Shown: positions 1 to 8,927 of the stretch, one piece after another
How positions within the stretch are numbered: the stretch's first letter is position 1
Layout of the letters: every line of letters starts with the position of its first letter
NCBI GenBank assembly: GCA_016873095.1
Contig: VGYC01000063.1
Location: 1-34,715 of the forward strand
Length of the DNA: 34,715 nt
Origin: Planctomycetota bacterium
GTDB taxonomy: Bacteria > Planctomycetota > Planctomycetia > Gemmatales > Gemmataceae
Reading direction: 5' to 3'
Notes under the pieces: model-generated
Database searches by the model: none
Seen by the model: only the letters and a program-made list of their open reading frames with translations
Told to the model about the DNA's origin: nothing
Translations under genes and position numbers: made by a program

Positions 1-218
1 CCAACAATGCCGCCGAGCAAGCGCTGCGGCACGCGGTCATCTGGCGGAAGCTCTCGTTCGGCACGCAATCAGCGTCCGGCAGTCAGTTCGTCGAGCGACT
101 GCTGACTGTCATCGAAACCTGCCGCCGCCAATCCTGCAACGTCTTCGACTGGCTTGTCGAGGCAGTCCAAGCCCACCACAATCAACAAAGGGCAATATCT
201 CTATTGCCCGCGCCGTGA
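1..218 (+). CDS. IS66-family transposase, C-terminal fragment (cut by window edge)
   Basis: An open frame enters from the left edge (first full codon at 3) and stops with TGA at 216-218, giving about 71 residues. The run NNAAEQALRHAVIWRKLSFG, followed by a SGSQFVERLLTVIETCR stretch, is the typical end of IS66 TnpC transposases, which are DDE enzymes that move the element. The catalytic core lies outside the window, so I cannot tell whether the element is intact. I see no obvious terminal inverted repeat after the stop. The reading frame ends directly against a broken gene on the other strand, which suggests that insertion or rearrangement of this element cut that gene. Confidence 0.85.
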   Translation, partial: NNAAEQALRHAVIWRKLSFGTQSASGSQFVERLLTVIETCRRQSCNVFDWLVEAVQAHHNQQRAISLLPAP

Positions 219-549
219 ACCAATACCTGTTGCCGCCATATGACTTCGGCGAGTTGTAGCCGCAGTAGAAAACCGGCTCCTCGATCACGAGTGCGAAGTC
301 GCTCATCACGGCCTTCACGTCTTCGCCGCCGAGACAGCCGATGGAGCCAGTGGGACAGGCAAGCAACGCCCGCAACGCTTGTCGCCGCTCCGTGCTTGAA
401 ACGGGCTGGGCCTTGACAAATGACGTTTCATCGGCTTCGCCGAAGACCGATGGGGCGATCTGCCGGCACGCATCGCAGTCGATGCAGGTAGAATCAACGA
501 AGAAGTCTCCGGAAACGTTTTCAGGAACTCGTTTTGTTGTGTTTGCCAT
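219..549 (-). pseudogene. Truncated ferredoxin-domain MBL-fold metallohydrolase
   Basis: The start ATG at 549 (MANTTKRVPENVSG) follows a GGAGG five bases upstream, so the 5' end looks intact. Residues about 17-70 carry a ferredoxin-type single 4Fe-4S pattern: CIDCDAC, then ACPTGSIGC about 45 residues later. After this comes the opening of a metallo-beta-lactamase-like domain (FYCGYNSPKSYGGNRYWF). Family members continue with an MBL domain of roughly 200 residues carrying HxHxDH metal ligands. Here homology stops at about 219, where the IS66 transposase stop codon lies on the opposite strand. The frame stays open to 109, but that stretch is antisense to the transposase. This is most likely a gene cut by the IS66 element, leaving only the ferredoxin domain. 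It is divergent from uvsE. Confidence 0.75.
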
Positions 550-653
550 TGCCGCCTCCATCTTCATTCTACCTGGAGCGCAGCAGGCGAAATGACCATG
601 ACCTGGCTGGACTATGGGGTGTTGACTTAGCTGGTGAACGCAACTGGGAGTGG

Positions 654-672
654 GGCAGGTCGCCGACCTGCC
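654..672. repeat. Perfect dyad between the ferredoxin fragment and uvsE
   Basis: GGCAGGTCG (654-662) and CGACCTGCC (664-672) are perfect 9-bp inverted arms around one base. A further half copy, GGCAGGTCGG, follows at about 685. The dyad lies 80-100 bases upstream of the uvsE start, in the divergent intergenic region. It could be an operator or an interspersed repeat, and the sequence alone does not decide. Confidence 0.5.
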
Positions 673-754
673 GTAGCCGTTGATGGCAGGTCGGTTATCG
701 TTTGCATCGGTGATCCATCTGTCAAACACGATGCTGAATATGGGGGAACTCGTG

Positions 755-1669
755 ATGCGCCTCGGCCTGTGCTGCATCTTTCGCGACCAGCCGATTCGAT
801 TCCGCAACAGTACCGCCACGGCCATTACCAGGATGAAGCGGTCCGATGCCCTGGCGAAGTTGAGCCGTCTGTGCCTGGACAACGCCGATGCACTGCTGGC
901 CTCGCTCCAGTTCTGCGCGACGCACGACATCGGCTGTTTCCGGGTGAACAGCCAGGTTCTTCCACTTAAGACCCATCCACAGTGCGGCTACAGCATGGCC
1001 GACTTGCCGGACGGCGAGGCCATTATCCGTCGCTTTCGGAAATGCAAGGCCTTTGCCAGGAAGCACGGGTTGCGCACCTCGTTTCATCCCGATCAATTTG
1101 TCGTTCTGAACTCACTGCGGCCCGAGGTGGTTGACGGATCGATTCGCGAGATCGAGTACCAGGCCATGGTCGCCGAATGGATCGGGGCCGATGTCATCAA
1201 CGTCCACGGCGGCGGGGCTTTCGGTGACAAGCGGAAGTCGCTTGCAGATTTCGCCCGCAATCTTGACCGCCTTTCGTCCAGGGCCAGGATGCGCATCACT
1301 GTCGAGAATGACGACAAGCTGTTCACTCCCGCCGATCTGTTGCCTGTTTGTCGAGCAACCGGTATTCCCCTGGTTTACGACGTGCATCATCATCGTTGCA
1401 ATCCCGATGATCTGAGCGTGGAAGAAGCGACCGAGCAGGCCATCGCCACCTGGGACCGGGAGCCAATGTTCCATATTTCCAGCCCGCTCGCTGGCTGGAA
1501 GGGACCGAGGCCCGAACGCCATCACGATTTCATCGACGTGAGGGACTTCCCGAAGTGCTGGCGCAGCCAGAATATCACGGTCGAGGTCGAAGCAAAGGCA
1601 AAAGAACTGGCGGTGCTGAGGCTGAAGAAGCAACTTCGGAACCGCCCCTTACGATTGCGGACGCCGTGA
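755..1669 (+). CDS. uvsE: UV DNA damage endonuclease UvsE/UvdE
   Basis: The product has 304 residues, as expected for bacterial UVDE. These TIM-barrel, metal-dependent endonucleases nick DNA 5' of UV photoproducts and start an alternative excision repair pathway. The N-terminus MRLGLCCIF is the family signature. Metal-site segments appear in order: HPDQFVVLNS (about residue 111), NVHGGGAFGDK (149), ENDDK (184), DVHHHRCN (209) and HISSPL (240). I chose ATG 755 because GGGGGA lies 7 bases upstream and the protein then begins exactly at the conserved MRLG. Upstream in-frame starts at 680, 731 and 740, and a GTG at 752, are possible but less likely. The last 15 residues (RLKKQLRNRPLRLRTP) are basic and probably poorly conserved. 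No partner gene is adjacent on this strand. Confidence 0.93.
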   Translation: MRLGLCCIFRDQPIRFRNSTATAITRMKRSDALAKLSRLCLDNADALLASLQFCATHDIGCFRVNSQVLPLKTHPQCGYSMADLPDGEAIIRRFRKCKAFARKHGLRTSFHPDQFVVLNSLRPEVVDGSIREIEYQAMVAEWIGADVINVHGGGAFGDKRKSLADFARNLDRLSSRARMRITVENDDKLFTPADLLPVCRATGIPLVYDVHHHRCNPDDLSVEEATEQAIATWDREPMFHISSPLAGWKGPRPERHHDFIDVRDFPKCWRSQNITVEVEAKAKELAVLRLKKQLRNRPLRLRTP

Positions 1670-1775
1670 CAACGCATTCAGGGTTCCAAAGCGGCAAGTC
1701 GCGGCGCCGCATCGTCATGTCGACATCGCCTCGACCGTACGATCTTTTAGAACGAGCAACCTTTTCTTGCTGAAA

Positions 1776-2771
1776 TCACCTCTGAAAGATCGGCAGGTAG
1801 TGTGCCGGCACGGAGAGGATGATGACGGCGATGCTGGTCTGGTAGACGGGACCGGGGCTGCGGCCGGCGCTGCGCGACCAGCTGCCGTCGGCGGCTTGCT
1901 GCGGCAGGAAATGTTGCACCAGGCGCGCATACCAGTCTTCCCAAGCCTTGCCGCCAACCTGGTGCATGGCGTGGGCCGCGTAATAGTGGCCGTAGTAGAA
2001 ATGTTCCTGCGACTTGAAGTTCTTCTTGAGATACTCGACGGCCTTGGGAATCTGCTCGGCCTTGTAACGGCCGGTGAGGAACAAGACGCAGGTGCCGGCG
2101 GCAGAGCGAGCGAAGCCGGGGTTGTAGCCGCCGCGCTGGTAGGAGAAGGCACCAACCTTCGGGTTGTAGCAAGACTCGATGTAATCGACGGCCTTCTTGA
2201 GCGTGTTGTCCGGCACGTGCAGCCCGCCGTTTTTCGCCGAGCGTAACGCCATCACGGTCATGATGGTGACCGAAATGTCGGCATCGGCCGGAACCGGGTT
2301 ATAGCGCCAGCCCCCCTGCGAGTTCTGGCAGCGCACGATCAAGTCAACGGCCTTTTTGAGGACGGGCCGAATGGCATCATCACCCGTGGAACCGTAGAGT
2401 TCTCCAAGCGCCAGCGTGGCCATGGCGTGGCAATACATGTTGCCGCCGCGCGCGCCGACGAGATAGCCGTCCTGCGGCCGGGCCGACGCCATAAGAAAAC
2501 GCGCCCCCTTGGCCACTTCCGGCCCATAGAGTCCCTGGTTGGGCAAATGCCCCTGCGCCATGAAGGAGAGCAGCGCGAAGGAGGTGATGGCCGTGTTGTG
2601 CACGTAGCCGCCGTCGCTCCATGAGCCATCGCTATTCTGCTTGCTGGCCAGCCAGCGCAGGGCTCGCTCACAAGCGGTCTGCGTGCCCTCGTCCATCTTG
2701 ACGTCGGCGCAAGCCGGATCCGCGAGGGCGAGAATAATCACGAACCCGATTTCCAATTTGCATTTTGACAT
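1776..2771 (-). CDS. Secreted terpene-cyclase-fold (prenyltransferase/squalene-oxidase repeat) protein
   Basis: The 331-residue product starts with a signal peptide: a hydrophobic IGFVIILALA core and a likely cut after PACA at about residue 23. Four alpha/alpha-barrel repeats follow, with QW-like signatures QNSDGSWSDGG, CQNSQGGWRYNP, GAFSYQRGGYNPG and QAADGSWSRSAG. PADADISVT carries a DxD-like motif. True squalene-hopene cyclases have over 600 residues and two barrels, so a role in sterol or hopanoid synthesis is unlikely. Short secreted single-barrel forms are frequent in planctomycetes and have no established function. ATG 2771 is used; the TTG at 2777 is an alternative. It lies 224 bases downstream of the giant coiled-coil gene on the same strand and may be co-transcribed with it. 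Confidence 0.8.
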   Translation of the reverse strand: MSKCKLEIGFVIILALADPACADVKMDEGTQTACERALRWLASKQNSDGSWSDGGYVHNTAITSFALLSFMAQGHLPNQGLYGPEVAKGARFLMASARPQDGYLVGARGGNMYCHAMATLALGELYGSTGDDAIRPVLKKAVDLIVRCQNSQGGWRYNPVPADADISVTIMTVMALRSAKNGGLHVPDNTLKKAVDYIESCYNPKVGAFSYQRGGYNPGFARSAAGTCVLFLTGRYKAEQIPKAVEYLKKNFKSQEHFYYGHYYAAHAMHQVGGKAWEDWYARLVQHFLPQQAADGSWSRSAGRSPGPVYQTSIAVIILSVPAHYLPIFQR

Positions 2772-2920
2772 TGTCAATGCTCAATCCTCAATCCTCAACC
2801 ATTCCAGGTTACGCCGAAATCCGCAACGACCAGCACGTCTCCGCGTAGGTTGCCGGTGCAACGGCGGATGAAAATGGTCGAGCAAGGGCACGATTGTCTC
2901 CCTACCAACGGCGCTCAACA

Positions 2921-2973
2921 GGGAGCCGACAGGTGATCGTAACCACGCTTGGTCCGGTCGTTTGTCGGCTCCC
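2921..2973. repeat. 11-bp perfect inverted repeat in the gap between two minus-strand genes
   Basis: GGGAGCCGACA (2921-2931) and TGTCGGCTCCC (2963-2973) are perfect arms with a 31-base loop. The structure sits just downstream (minus strand) of the 1350-residue gene, which stops at 2996. It could act as a terminator, but no T-run follows on either strand. It may equally be a dispersed planctomycete repeat. Confidence 0.5.
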
Positions 2974-2995
2974 CGCTAAACAATCGAAGCCATCG

Positions 2996-5900
2996 TTAGC
3001 GCTTCGGGGCGGTCGGCGCGGGAAGGTTGACCGGCCGGCCACGGGCGACGTTGATGTAGAACTGCTGGATCATGGCCGAGTACTCGGGCGGCAGCTGGCC
3101 GCTGAGCGCCTGGCGGATCATTTCGCGTTCTCGAGGGGCCAGGTGGAGGAACGAGCCGCTACCCTTCACGTCGAGCAGTTGCGACTTGGCGTTGTTGACC
3201 TTGCCGTCCGGCTCGCGGTTGCCGATGCCCTTCTTGTTAACCTTCTCGTCACTCTTGCCGGACTTGGGCGACTGGGCCTGGCTCGGGCTCTTGGCCTCGC
3301 CCTTTTCCTGGTTGGCTTCGGCCGAGTTCGGCGGCAACTCTTGCGCCTGGCCGGGATCGTCCATCGGCGCCTTGGCCAGAGCGGTGGGCATCTCACCGGG
3401 CTTGACTTCAGGCTGACCCATGGCGGCAAGAGCCTGGTTCAGCGACTTTAGCGCCTCGCCGAGCTTGGCGGCAGCCTTTTCCTGGGCCATGCTCGCTTCG
3501 CCGGGCGTCCCCTCCTGGAGTTGCTTGCTGGCCTCGGCGAGCTTCGCGCCGGCCTGCTTGAGCTGGTCCTTGACGGCATCCGGGGCCTGGGCCTTTGCCT
3601 GGCCGAGTGCGGCCATCGCGTTCTGCGTGGCCTCCGCCGACTTGGCGGCGGCTTCGGTTGCTTCCATCAGTGCCTTCTGCGCCCGAGCGAGCTGCGCCGG
3701 CGTCTTGGCCTGCTCGGGCAGCAACTGATCCTTGCCCATGCCCTTACCCGTGCCCTGGCTCGGGCTCCCTGCCTTCGCCTGCGATGGCATTTTTTCGCCA
3801 TTGCCTTCCTTGGCCGTCATGGGCTGGCCGTCGCCCTTGGCCTGGGCAGTGGTCTGACCCTTGGCCTGAGGCTCGCCCATTTCGCCCTTCTCGCCCTTGC
3901 CTTGCTCGCCGGCCTTGGCCAACGCAGGCTTGGGCGCGCCGGGCATCGGTTGTTCGCCGGCTTTGCCTTCGCCGGCTTTCGCTTGCGCCATCTTGGCTTC
4001 GGCCGCCATGGGCGGGTCGCCAGCCTTGCCTTCGCCTGCCTTGGCCTGACCGGACTTGGCTTCGGAGGGCTCCTTCGCGCCAGCCTTCGCGGGCGACTCA
4101 CCGGGCTTGGCCTGGGCGGTCTTCGGCTCGGCGCCCTTCGGCTGCCCGGCCTTCGCCTGGCCTTGCTTGGGCGCGCCTGGCTTCGGTGCACCGGTTTTGT
4201 CCTGCGACTTTGCATTGCCGGGTTTGGGCGTTCCCGCCTTGGCCAGCGCCGGCTTGGCTTCGCCAGACTTGGCGACGTTGTCTTTTGCCTCTCCGGCCTT
4301 CTGGCCTTCCTTCATCGCGCCGGGCTTTGGCTCGCCGGTCTTCGCCTGGGCCGGCTTCTCAGCGCCAGCCTTCGGTTCACCAGCCTTCGGTTCACCAGGC
4401 TTGGCCTGCGCGGGCTCGGTCTGGTTCATCTTGGCCTCGCCTGCTTTCTGGCCGGGCTTTGCCTCGCCTTCTTTCGACTCGCCGGGCGGGGTCAGGCCAG
4501 CCTTCTTCTCGGCATTCATGGGCTCGCCGCTCTTGGGTTCGCCTGCCTTCGCCTCGGTGGGCATGGGTTTGCCGGTCTTGGCCTCACCAGGTTTGGCATC
4601 GACGGCCTTCGGTTCGGCGGGATCAGGCATCGGCTGCGCCTTGGCGGCTGCCTCCAGTTTCGCCAGGGTGGCTTCTTGTTTCTCCATTGCCTTGGCCAGG
4701 TCGCCTTCCTTCAGCGCCTTGGCGGCATTCTCGGCCGGCTTGGCAGCTTCTGGAACCTTCAGCTTGTCGGCCTGTTTGGCAATCTGCTCTTGCAGCTTGG
4801 CGAGGTCCTGCTGGGGACCGGGCTTGTCGAGCTTGGCCATCTGCTCGGCTTGCTTGGCTTCCTTGGCCGCCTTCTCGACTTGCTCCATCGCCTTGGCAAT
4901 TTGCTGCGCAGCCGCGGTGGGATCCAGCTTCTTGGGATCGAGAGCGGCCTGATCGGCGATCTCCTTGCCCTGGAGTTTCGCCATCTCCTTGGCAATGGCT
5001 TTTTCGGCCTCGGCGAGCTTCGTGGCTGCTTCCTTCGCCTGCTCGGCGCCGGGCTTCAACTCCTTCTTCTCGATCTCCTTCTGGGCGGCCTGCATGTTCT
5101 TCGCGCTCTCGGCGATTTTCTGGGCGGCCTCGGGAGCGGTCTTTGCAAGTTGCTTGCCGATGTCCTGGGCCTGCGGTGTCAGCTTCTCTTGCTGCTTGGC
5201 AAGCTCGGCGGTCTTCTCGGCAGACTTTTTGGTGGTCGGCTTCTGGGCCATTTCCTTGGCTTGCTCGGCGACCTTGTTCTCCTGCTTGGCGAGTTCGCCC
5301 AGTTTCTTGGCCGCCTCCTCCAGCTTGGCCATGTCGTCGCGACGCTTCTCGACGTCGGCCAGCCTTTCGCCGATCTCCTTCTTGGCTTGCTCAAGCGCCT
5401 TGATGGCCTGCTCTTGCTTGGCCATCGCCTCGGCGGGCTTCTTCTCATTGAGAGCCGCGGCCGCTTTCTTCATTTCTTGCACGGCCTTTTCCAGCGCCGG
5501 CTCGGCTTTTTCCTTGCCCGGTACCGGCGTCTCCTTGACGGTTTCGGTCCGCTTGGCCAGATCGAGCTGCTTGGCGGCCAGCTCGGGCTGCTTCAGGTTC
5601 TGCTTGTCCTTGGCCATTTCCTTCGTGGTGTCGCGCGTCTCCGTCTGCTCCTTGATGAGCTTCTCGACGGTATCGGCAGCTTTCTGCAAGGCGGCCAGCG
5701 GATCCTGCTTCTTCTTCTCCTCGGCGGCGATGAGCTTTTCCAGGTCCTTCTGGGCTTGCTTGAGCGCCTCGACCGCCTTCTCCTGCGGCGGAATGGCTTC
5801 GCTGGCGTCGTTCTTCTTGAGGGCGGACTCGGCAGCCTTCATCGCCTTCTCGGCGGCCTCGACCTTGTTCGCCCCTTCCTTCGCGGACGGCTTCAACAGG

Positions 5901-7048
5901 TCGGCCGTATCGCGCGTCTCGAACTCCAGCTTGGCTTGTTGCTTGGCCAGCTCGGCGGTCTTCTCGCTGTCCGCTTGCTTCTTGGCCGTGGCTTCCGGAG
6001 TTGTCTTCGGCTCGGGCTTCTTCGGATCGACCACCGGCGTCGTGTCCGGAAACACGAGGCCCTTGTCCTTCGGGGCTTCGGCCGTCTCCGTTTTCGGCGA
6101 TTGCTCCTTGGTCTCGCTGTTCAGCTCTTCCTGCTTGCGAATTGCCTGCTCGATTTTCGACTTGGCCTGCTGAAGCGCGGCGAGCCCTTCGGGCGGTTTG
6201 CGCAGCAGCCGCGCGAGGTCCTTCAGCTGACCGGCGATGATCCATTGTTTCGCGTTGGCGTCTTGCCAGCTGCGGACGTTGTCGAGCGCCTTCAGACCGT
6301 TTATGGTGTGGTAGAAGTTCTCGATCAACCGTTGCCGGGACGCGAGCGATTCCAGTTCCGTCAGTCGTTGCTGCTGATCGGCCGGCAGCTTGCTGCGCAG
6401 CCCAGCGCCTTGCTTGAAGAGCCCTTCGACCTCGCGGCGCAGATCGACCTCTGCATCGCCCTGCCGGCGTTGCTCGATGGGCAGGCTGGGAATCTGGCGG
6501 ACCAGCTTGGTAACTTGCTGGGGGGTGAGGCTTGGCTTGATGCGCTCCTGCAAATTGCGAATCACCTGCCCGGAATGAAGATACAGCTCAAGTTGAACGC
6601 CAGCGGCCTTGTCGAAGCGATCCGCCAGCTGCTCAAGGTTCTTGACCGCGTCGTAGCGGGCCACCAGTTCCTTGAGTGCGCTGACGACCTCGCGATGCCG
6701 GTTGTAGGCCTCGTTCACTTCCTGGGCCTGGGCGTCGGGCCTGGCCTCGCTCTTGGCGGCAGCATCGAGGCGGCGGATGATCTCGTTCATCTGGGCGCGG
6801 CTCAGGCTTGAGAGCGTCTTGGCAATTTCGCCGAGCATCCTGGCCTCGGCCGCCTTGTCCAGCTCGTAGAAATCCAGCACGCGCATGAGCGTGCGAATCT
6901 GCCGGACCGCCTGATCGGTCTCGGCCTGGATCTGCTTCTGCTTTTCTTTCTGATCTTGCAGCGTCGCGGTATCGGCGCCTGCCTGGTTCAGCATCCCGCC
7001 CAGAGTGAACATCGCGATGCCGAACACGAAAAGATTCACGCGCAACAT
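2996..7048 (-). CDS. Giant secreted Lys/Ala/Glu/Pro-rich coiled-coil repeat protein
   Basis: The 1350-residue product opens with a signal peptide (hydrophobic VFGIAMFTLGG, likely cut after QAGA at about residue 25). Residues about 27-300 form a charged, mostly helical domain of ordinary composition. About 300-810 is heptad-like coiled coil rich in K, A, E and Q with recurring KLAEAEK/AEQAKE-type segments. About 810-1110 is low-complexity, built of short units such as AKAGEPK and GEAKPG. About 1110-1270 is again helical. About 1290-1350 is an ordered tail with FLHLAPREREMIRQAL and LPPEYSAMIQQFYINVARG. The tail looks conserved but I do not recognise a named family. The SD is G-rich, 6-10 bases before ATG. 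It is probably an extracytoplasmic structural protein. The repeats could have arisen by slippage of short GC-rich units. Confidence 0.85.
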   Translation of the reverse strand: MLRVNLFVFGIAMFTLGGMLNQAGADTATLQDQKEKQKQIQAETDQAVRQIRTLMRVLDFYELDKAAEARMLGEIAKTLSSLSRAQMNEIIRRLDAAAKSEARPDAQAQEVNEAYNRHREVVSALKELVARYDAVKNLEQLADRFDKAAGVQLELYLHSGQVIRNLQERIKPSLTPQQVTKLVRQIPSLPIEQRRQGDAEVDLRREVEGLFKQGAGLRSKLPADQQQRLTELESLASRQRLIENFYHTINGLKALDNVRSWQDANAKQWIIAGQLKDLARLLRKPPEGLAALQQAKSKIEQAIRKQEELNSETKEQSPKTETAEAPKDKGLVFPDTTPVVDPKKPEPKTTPEATAKKQADSEKTAELAKQQAKLEFETRDTADLLKPSAKEGANKVEAAEKAMKAAESALKKNDASEAIPPQEKAVEALKQAQKDLEKLIAAEEKKKQDPLAALQKAADTVEKLIKEQTETRDTTKEMAKDKQNLKQPELAAKQLDLAKRTETVKETPVPGKEKAEPALEKAVQEMKKAAAALNEKKPAEAMAKQEQAIKALEQAKKEIGERLADVEKRRDDMAKLEEAAKKLGELAKQENKVAEQAKEMAQKPTTKKSAEKTAELAKQQEKLTPQAQDIGKQLAKTAPEAAQKIAESAKNMQAAQKEIEKKELKPGAEQAKEAATKLAEAEKAIAKEMAKLQGKEIADQAALDPKKLDPTAAAQQIAKAMEQVEKAAKEAKQAEQMAKLDKPGPQQDLAKLQEQIAKQADKLKVPEAAKPAENAAKALKEGDLAKAMEKQEATLAKLEAAAKAQPMPDPAEPKAVDAKPGEAKTGKPMPTEAKAGEPKSGEPMNAEKKAGLTPPGESKEGEAKPGQKAGEAKMNQTEPAQAKPGEPKAGEPKAGAEKPAQAKTGEPKPGAMKEGQKAGEAKDNVAKSGEAKPALAKAGTPKPGNAKSQDKTGAPKPGAPKQGQAKAGQPKGAEPKTAQAKPGESPAKAGAKEPSEAKSGQAKAGEGKAGDPPMAAEAKMAQAKAGEGKAGEQPMPGAPKPALAKAGEQGKGEKGEMGEPQAKGQTTAQAKGDGQPMTAKEGNGEKMPSQAKAGSPSQGTGKGMGKDQLLPEQAKTPAQLARAQKALMEATEAAAKSAEATQNAMAALGQAKAQAPDAVKDQLKQAGAKLAEASKQLQEGTPGEASMAQEKAAAKLGEALKSLNQALAAMGQPEVKPGEMPTALAKAPMDDPGQAQELPPNSAEANQEKGEAKSPSQAQSPKSGKSDEKVNKKGIGNREPDGKVNNAKSQLLDVKGSGSFLHLAPREREMIRQALSGQLPPEYSAMIQQFYINVARGRPVNLPAPTAPKR
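3790..4620. repeat. Degenerate short tandem repeats inside the coiled-coil gene
   Basis: Units of about 15-18 bases, encoding (A/G)-(E/Q)-(P/A)-K-(A/P/T)-G-type segments, recur throughout. A clear local duplication at about 4365-4394 repeats the 15-base unit CCAGCCTTCGGTTCA twice. The copies differ mainly at third positions, so the array is old and diverged and is under some protein-level constraint on Lys, Ala, Gly and Pro content. Confidence 0.7.
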
Positions 7049-7237
7049 CTTCCAGCCCCCCGTTGAAAGATCTCCTCTCCGGCCGCCGCTCCAGCCGCGA
7101 ACCGAGTGAAGAATATGATACCCGAACGCGCCCCCAGACAGCCAGGTATTTCGCGATTATTTTCTCCGGCGTCACCGGGTCATACTCGCGGTTGCCACCT
7201 CGCTCGGCCACGCGGGTCTGGAAGACGGAGAACCATC

Positions 7238-8923
7238 ATGCTGCCTCGAGTGTGTTGCCTGTGTGCCGCCGTCGTGCCTTTCTTGATAGCTGTTGGCTTG
7301 ACGCGGGTTCGGCCGCAGAGCAAAGTGACCGACACCGCCGCGGAAGATGCCATCCACACGCCGGCTGGCTTTCAGCGACCGGGAAAGCCGATGGTCGCCA
7401 GTGAAGCGACTGGCACGTTGGAGGTCGAGGTCGTGGACCCGGCGGGCAAGCCCACGTCTTGCCGCGTCAATGTCGTCGGCGCCGACGGCAACTTCTACGA
7501 ACCGGCAAGTAATCCGCTTGCGGCCTGGAGTCTGCATCGCCTCGGCAATCGGCCGGACAAGGGGCCGTTCCGCTACTACGGCTGGTTCTTCTACACGAAC
7601 GGGTCGTTCAAGGTGAAGGTCCCGGAAGGGACGACACGCATCGAGGTCTGGAAGGGCTACGAGTTTCGGCCGGCGACAATCACCGCCAAGATGTCGGCCG
7701 GCGAGACTCGCAAGATGCGCATCGAGCTGCGACGTACCGTTGCCCTCGCCGAGCTTGGCTATTACTCGGGCGACACGCACATCCACATGGACCGGACGAC
7801 GGCGGCCGACGATGCTCGCGCGCTCGACTTGCTGGCGGCCGAGGATATCCGTTTCGGCTTCATCCTGTGCATGAACGATCCGCGCTTCTACACCGGGGCG
7901 ATGAAACGGCAGATCTGGCCGCAGACCAACGGCTTCGGGCCGACCTCCATCAAGGAGGGCGGCGGCTATTCCATCGTTTCCGGGCAGGAGTATCGCTGCA
8001 GCACATTCGGCCACATCTGCCTGTTCATGCATCGCCGGCTGGTGCTGGAGGATGAGACGGTTGATCCCAACAACTGGCCCGTGTTCGGCAAGGTCGGCCT
8101 TGAAACCCGCGAACTGGGCGGCTTCTCGTTCCATGCCCATGGCGGCTACTCGCGCGAGATCCTCGCCGACTTCGCTCAGCGGACCACCGACGGCGTCGAA
8201 CTCCTGCAGTTCGCCGAGTATCGCGGCATCGCACTCCAGGGCTGGTACAAGATCCTGAACGTCGGCTACCGTTTCCCGGCCGTCGGGGCCAGCGACTACC
8301 CGTACTGCCGTGCCCTGGGCGATTGCCGCACGTATGCCCGCCTGGCAGGCAATCTCAGCGCCGCCGAGTGGTCGCGTGCCGCCGCGGCTGGCAAGAGCTT
8401 CTTCACCACCGGTCCGCTGCTGCTGCTGGATGTGGATGGCAAGCTGCCGGGGGACACGATCGCCAGACAGGGCAAGGGGCCGCATCGAGTTACAGCGCGC
8501 GTCAAGGCGCGTTGCGACGTAACGCCGCTCACGCATGTCGAGATCATCGCCAATGGCAGGCCGGTCAAGCGGCTCGAGATCCCACGCAAGCAGGGAATGG
8601 CTCGCTGGCTGGAGCTGGACACGCCACTCGACCTGTCGGAGCCGACGTGGATCGCCGCCCGTGCCTATTCGTTCGCCCGTGAAGGCAAGCCGGATGCCGA
8701 GGCACACACCAACCCCGTGTATGTCACGCTTGACGGCAAGGCCTCTTACTCGCGCGACGATCTCGACTGGCTACGCGCCCGTCTCGATGAGCAGATCGCC
8801 GAGCAAGAAAAGCGTCGTTTCCCGGAGCGCGAGCGCGTGCTCGAGTACTACCGCCGCTCCCGCGTTGAACTGTTGAAAGTGCGCGATGCCGGCGGGCAAA
8901 GCCCTGCAGACAGGCGTGACTGA
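7238..8923 (+). CDS. Secreted CehA/McbA-family metallohydrolase (PHP-like)
   Basis: The product has 561 residues from ATG 7238, with GGAG 7 bases upstream. The open frame reaches back to 7106, but that extension is Arg/Pro-rich and lacks a ribosome site. The N-terminus (LCAAVVPFLIAVGL) is a signal peptide or anchor. Residues about 50-170 form a beta-rich domain (LEVEVVDPAGKPTSCRVNV), like the prealbumin-type domains common before this catalytic unit. The PHP-like domain follows, with GDTHIHMD at about 178, HAHGG at about 299 and GASDYPY at about 351; these would supply metal-binding His/Asp. Named family members hydrolyse carbamates, but most planctomycete copies have unknown substrates. The C-terminal 60 residues are charged and helical. 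The gene is divergent from the coiled-coil gene (190 bases) and is followed on the same strand by the VWA protein. Confidence 0.82.
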   Translation: MLPRVCCLCAAVVPFLIAVGLTRVRPQSKVTDTAAEDAIHTPAGFQRPGKPMVASEATGTLEVEVVDPAGKPTSCRVNVVGADGNFYEPASNPLAAWSLHRLGNRPDKGPFRYYGWFFYTNGSFKVKVPEGTTRIEVWKGYEFRPATITAKMSAGETRKMRIELRRTVALAELGYYSGDTHIHMDRTTAADDARALDLLAAEDIRFGFILCMNDPRFYTGAMKRQIWPQTNGFGPTSIKEGGGYSIVSGQEYRCSTFGHICLFMHRRLVLEDETVDPNNWPVFGKVGLETRELGGFSFHAHGGYSREILADFAQRTTDGVELLQFAEYRGIALQGWYKILNVGYRFPAVGASDYPYCRALGDCRTYARLAGNLSAAEWSRAAAAGKSFFTTGPLLLLDVDGKLPGDTIARQGKGPHRVTARVKARCDVTPLTHVEIIANGRPVKRLEIPRKQGMARWLELDTPLDLSEPTWIAARAYSFAREGKPDAEAHTNPVYVTLDGKASYSRDDLDWLRARLDEQIAEQEKRRFPERERVLEYYRRSRVELLKVRDAGGQSPADRRD

Positions 8924-8927
8924 AGCT

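Noticed and set aside
1754-1771. Terminator between uvsE and the cyclase-fold gene
   Set aside because: Only AGCAA/TTGCT can pair (5 bp), too weak to support.
7172-8707. 511-codon minus-strand frame opposite the CehA/McbA-like gene
   Set aside because: No ribosome site or family motif, whereas the plus frame has a signal peptide and metal-site motifs.
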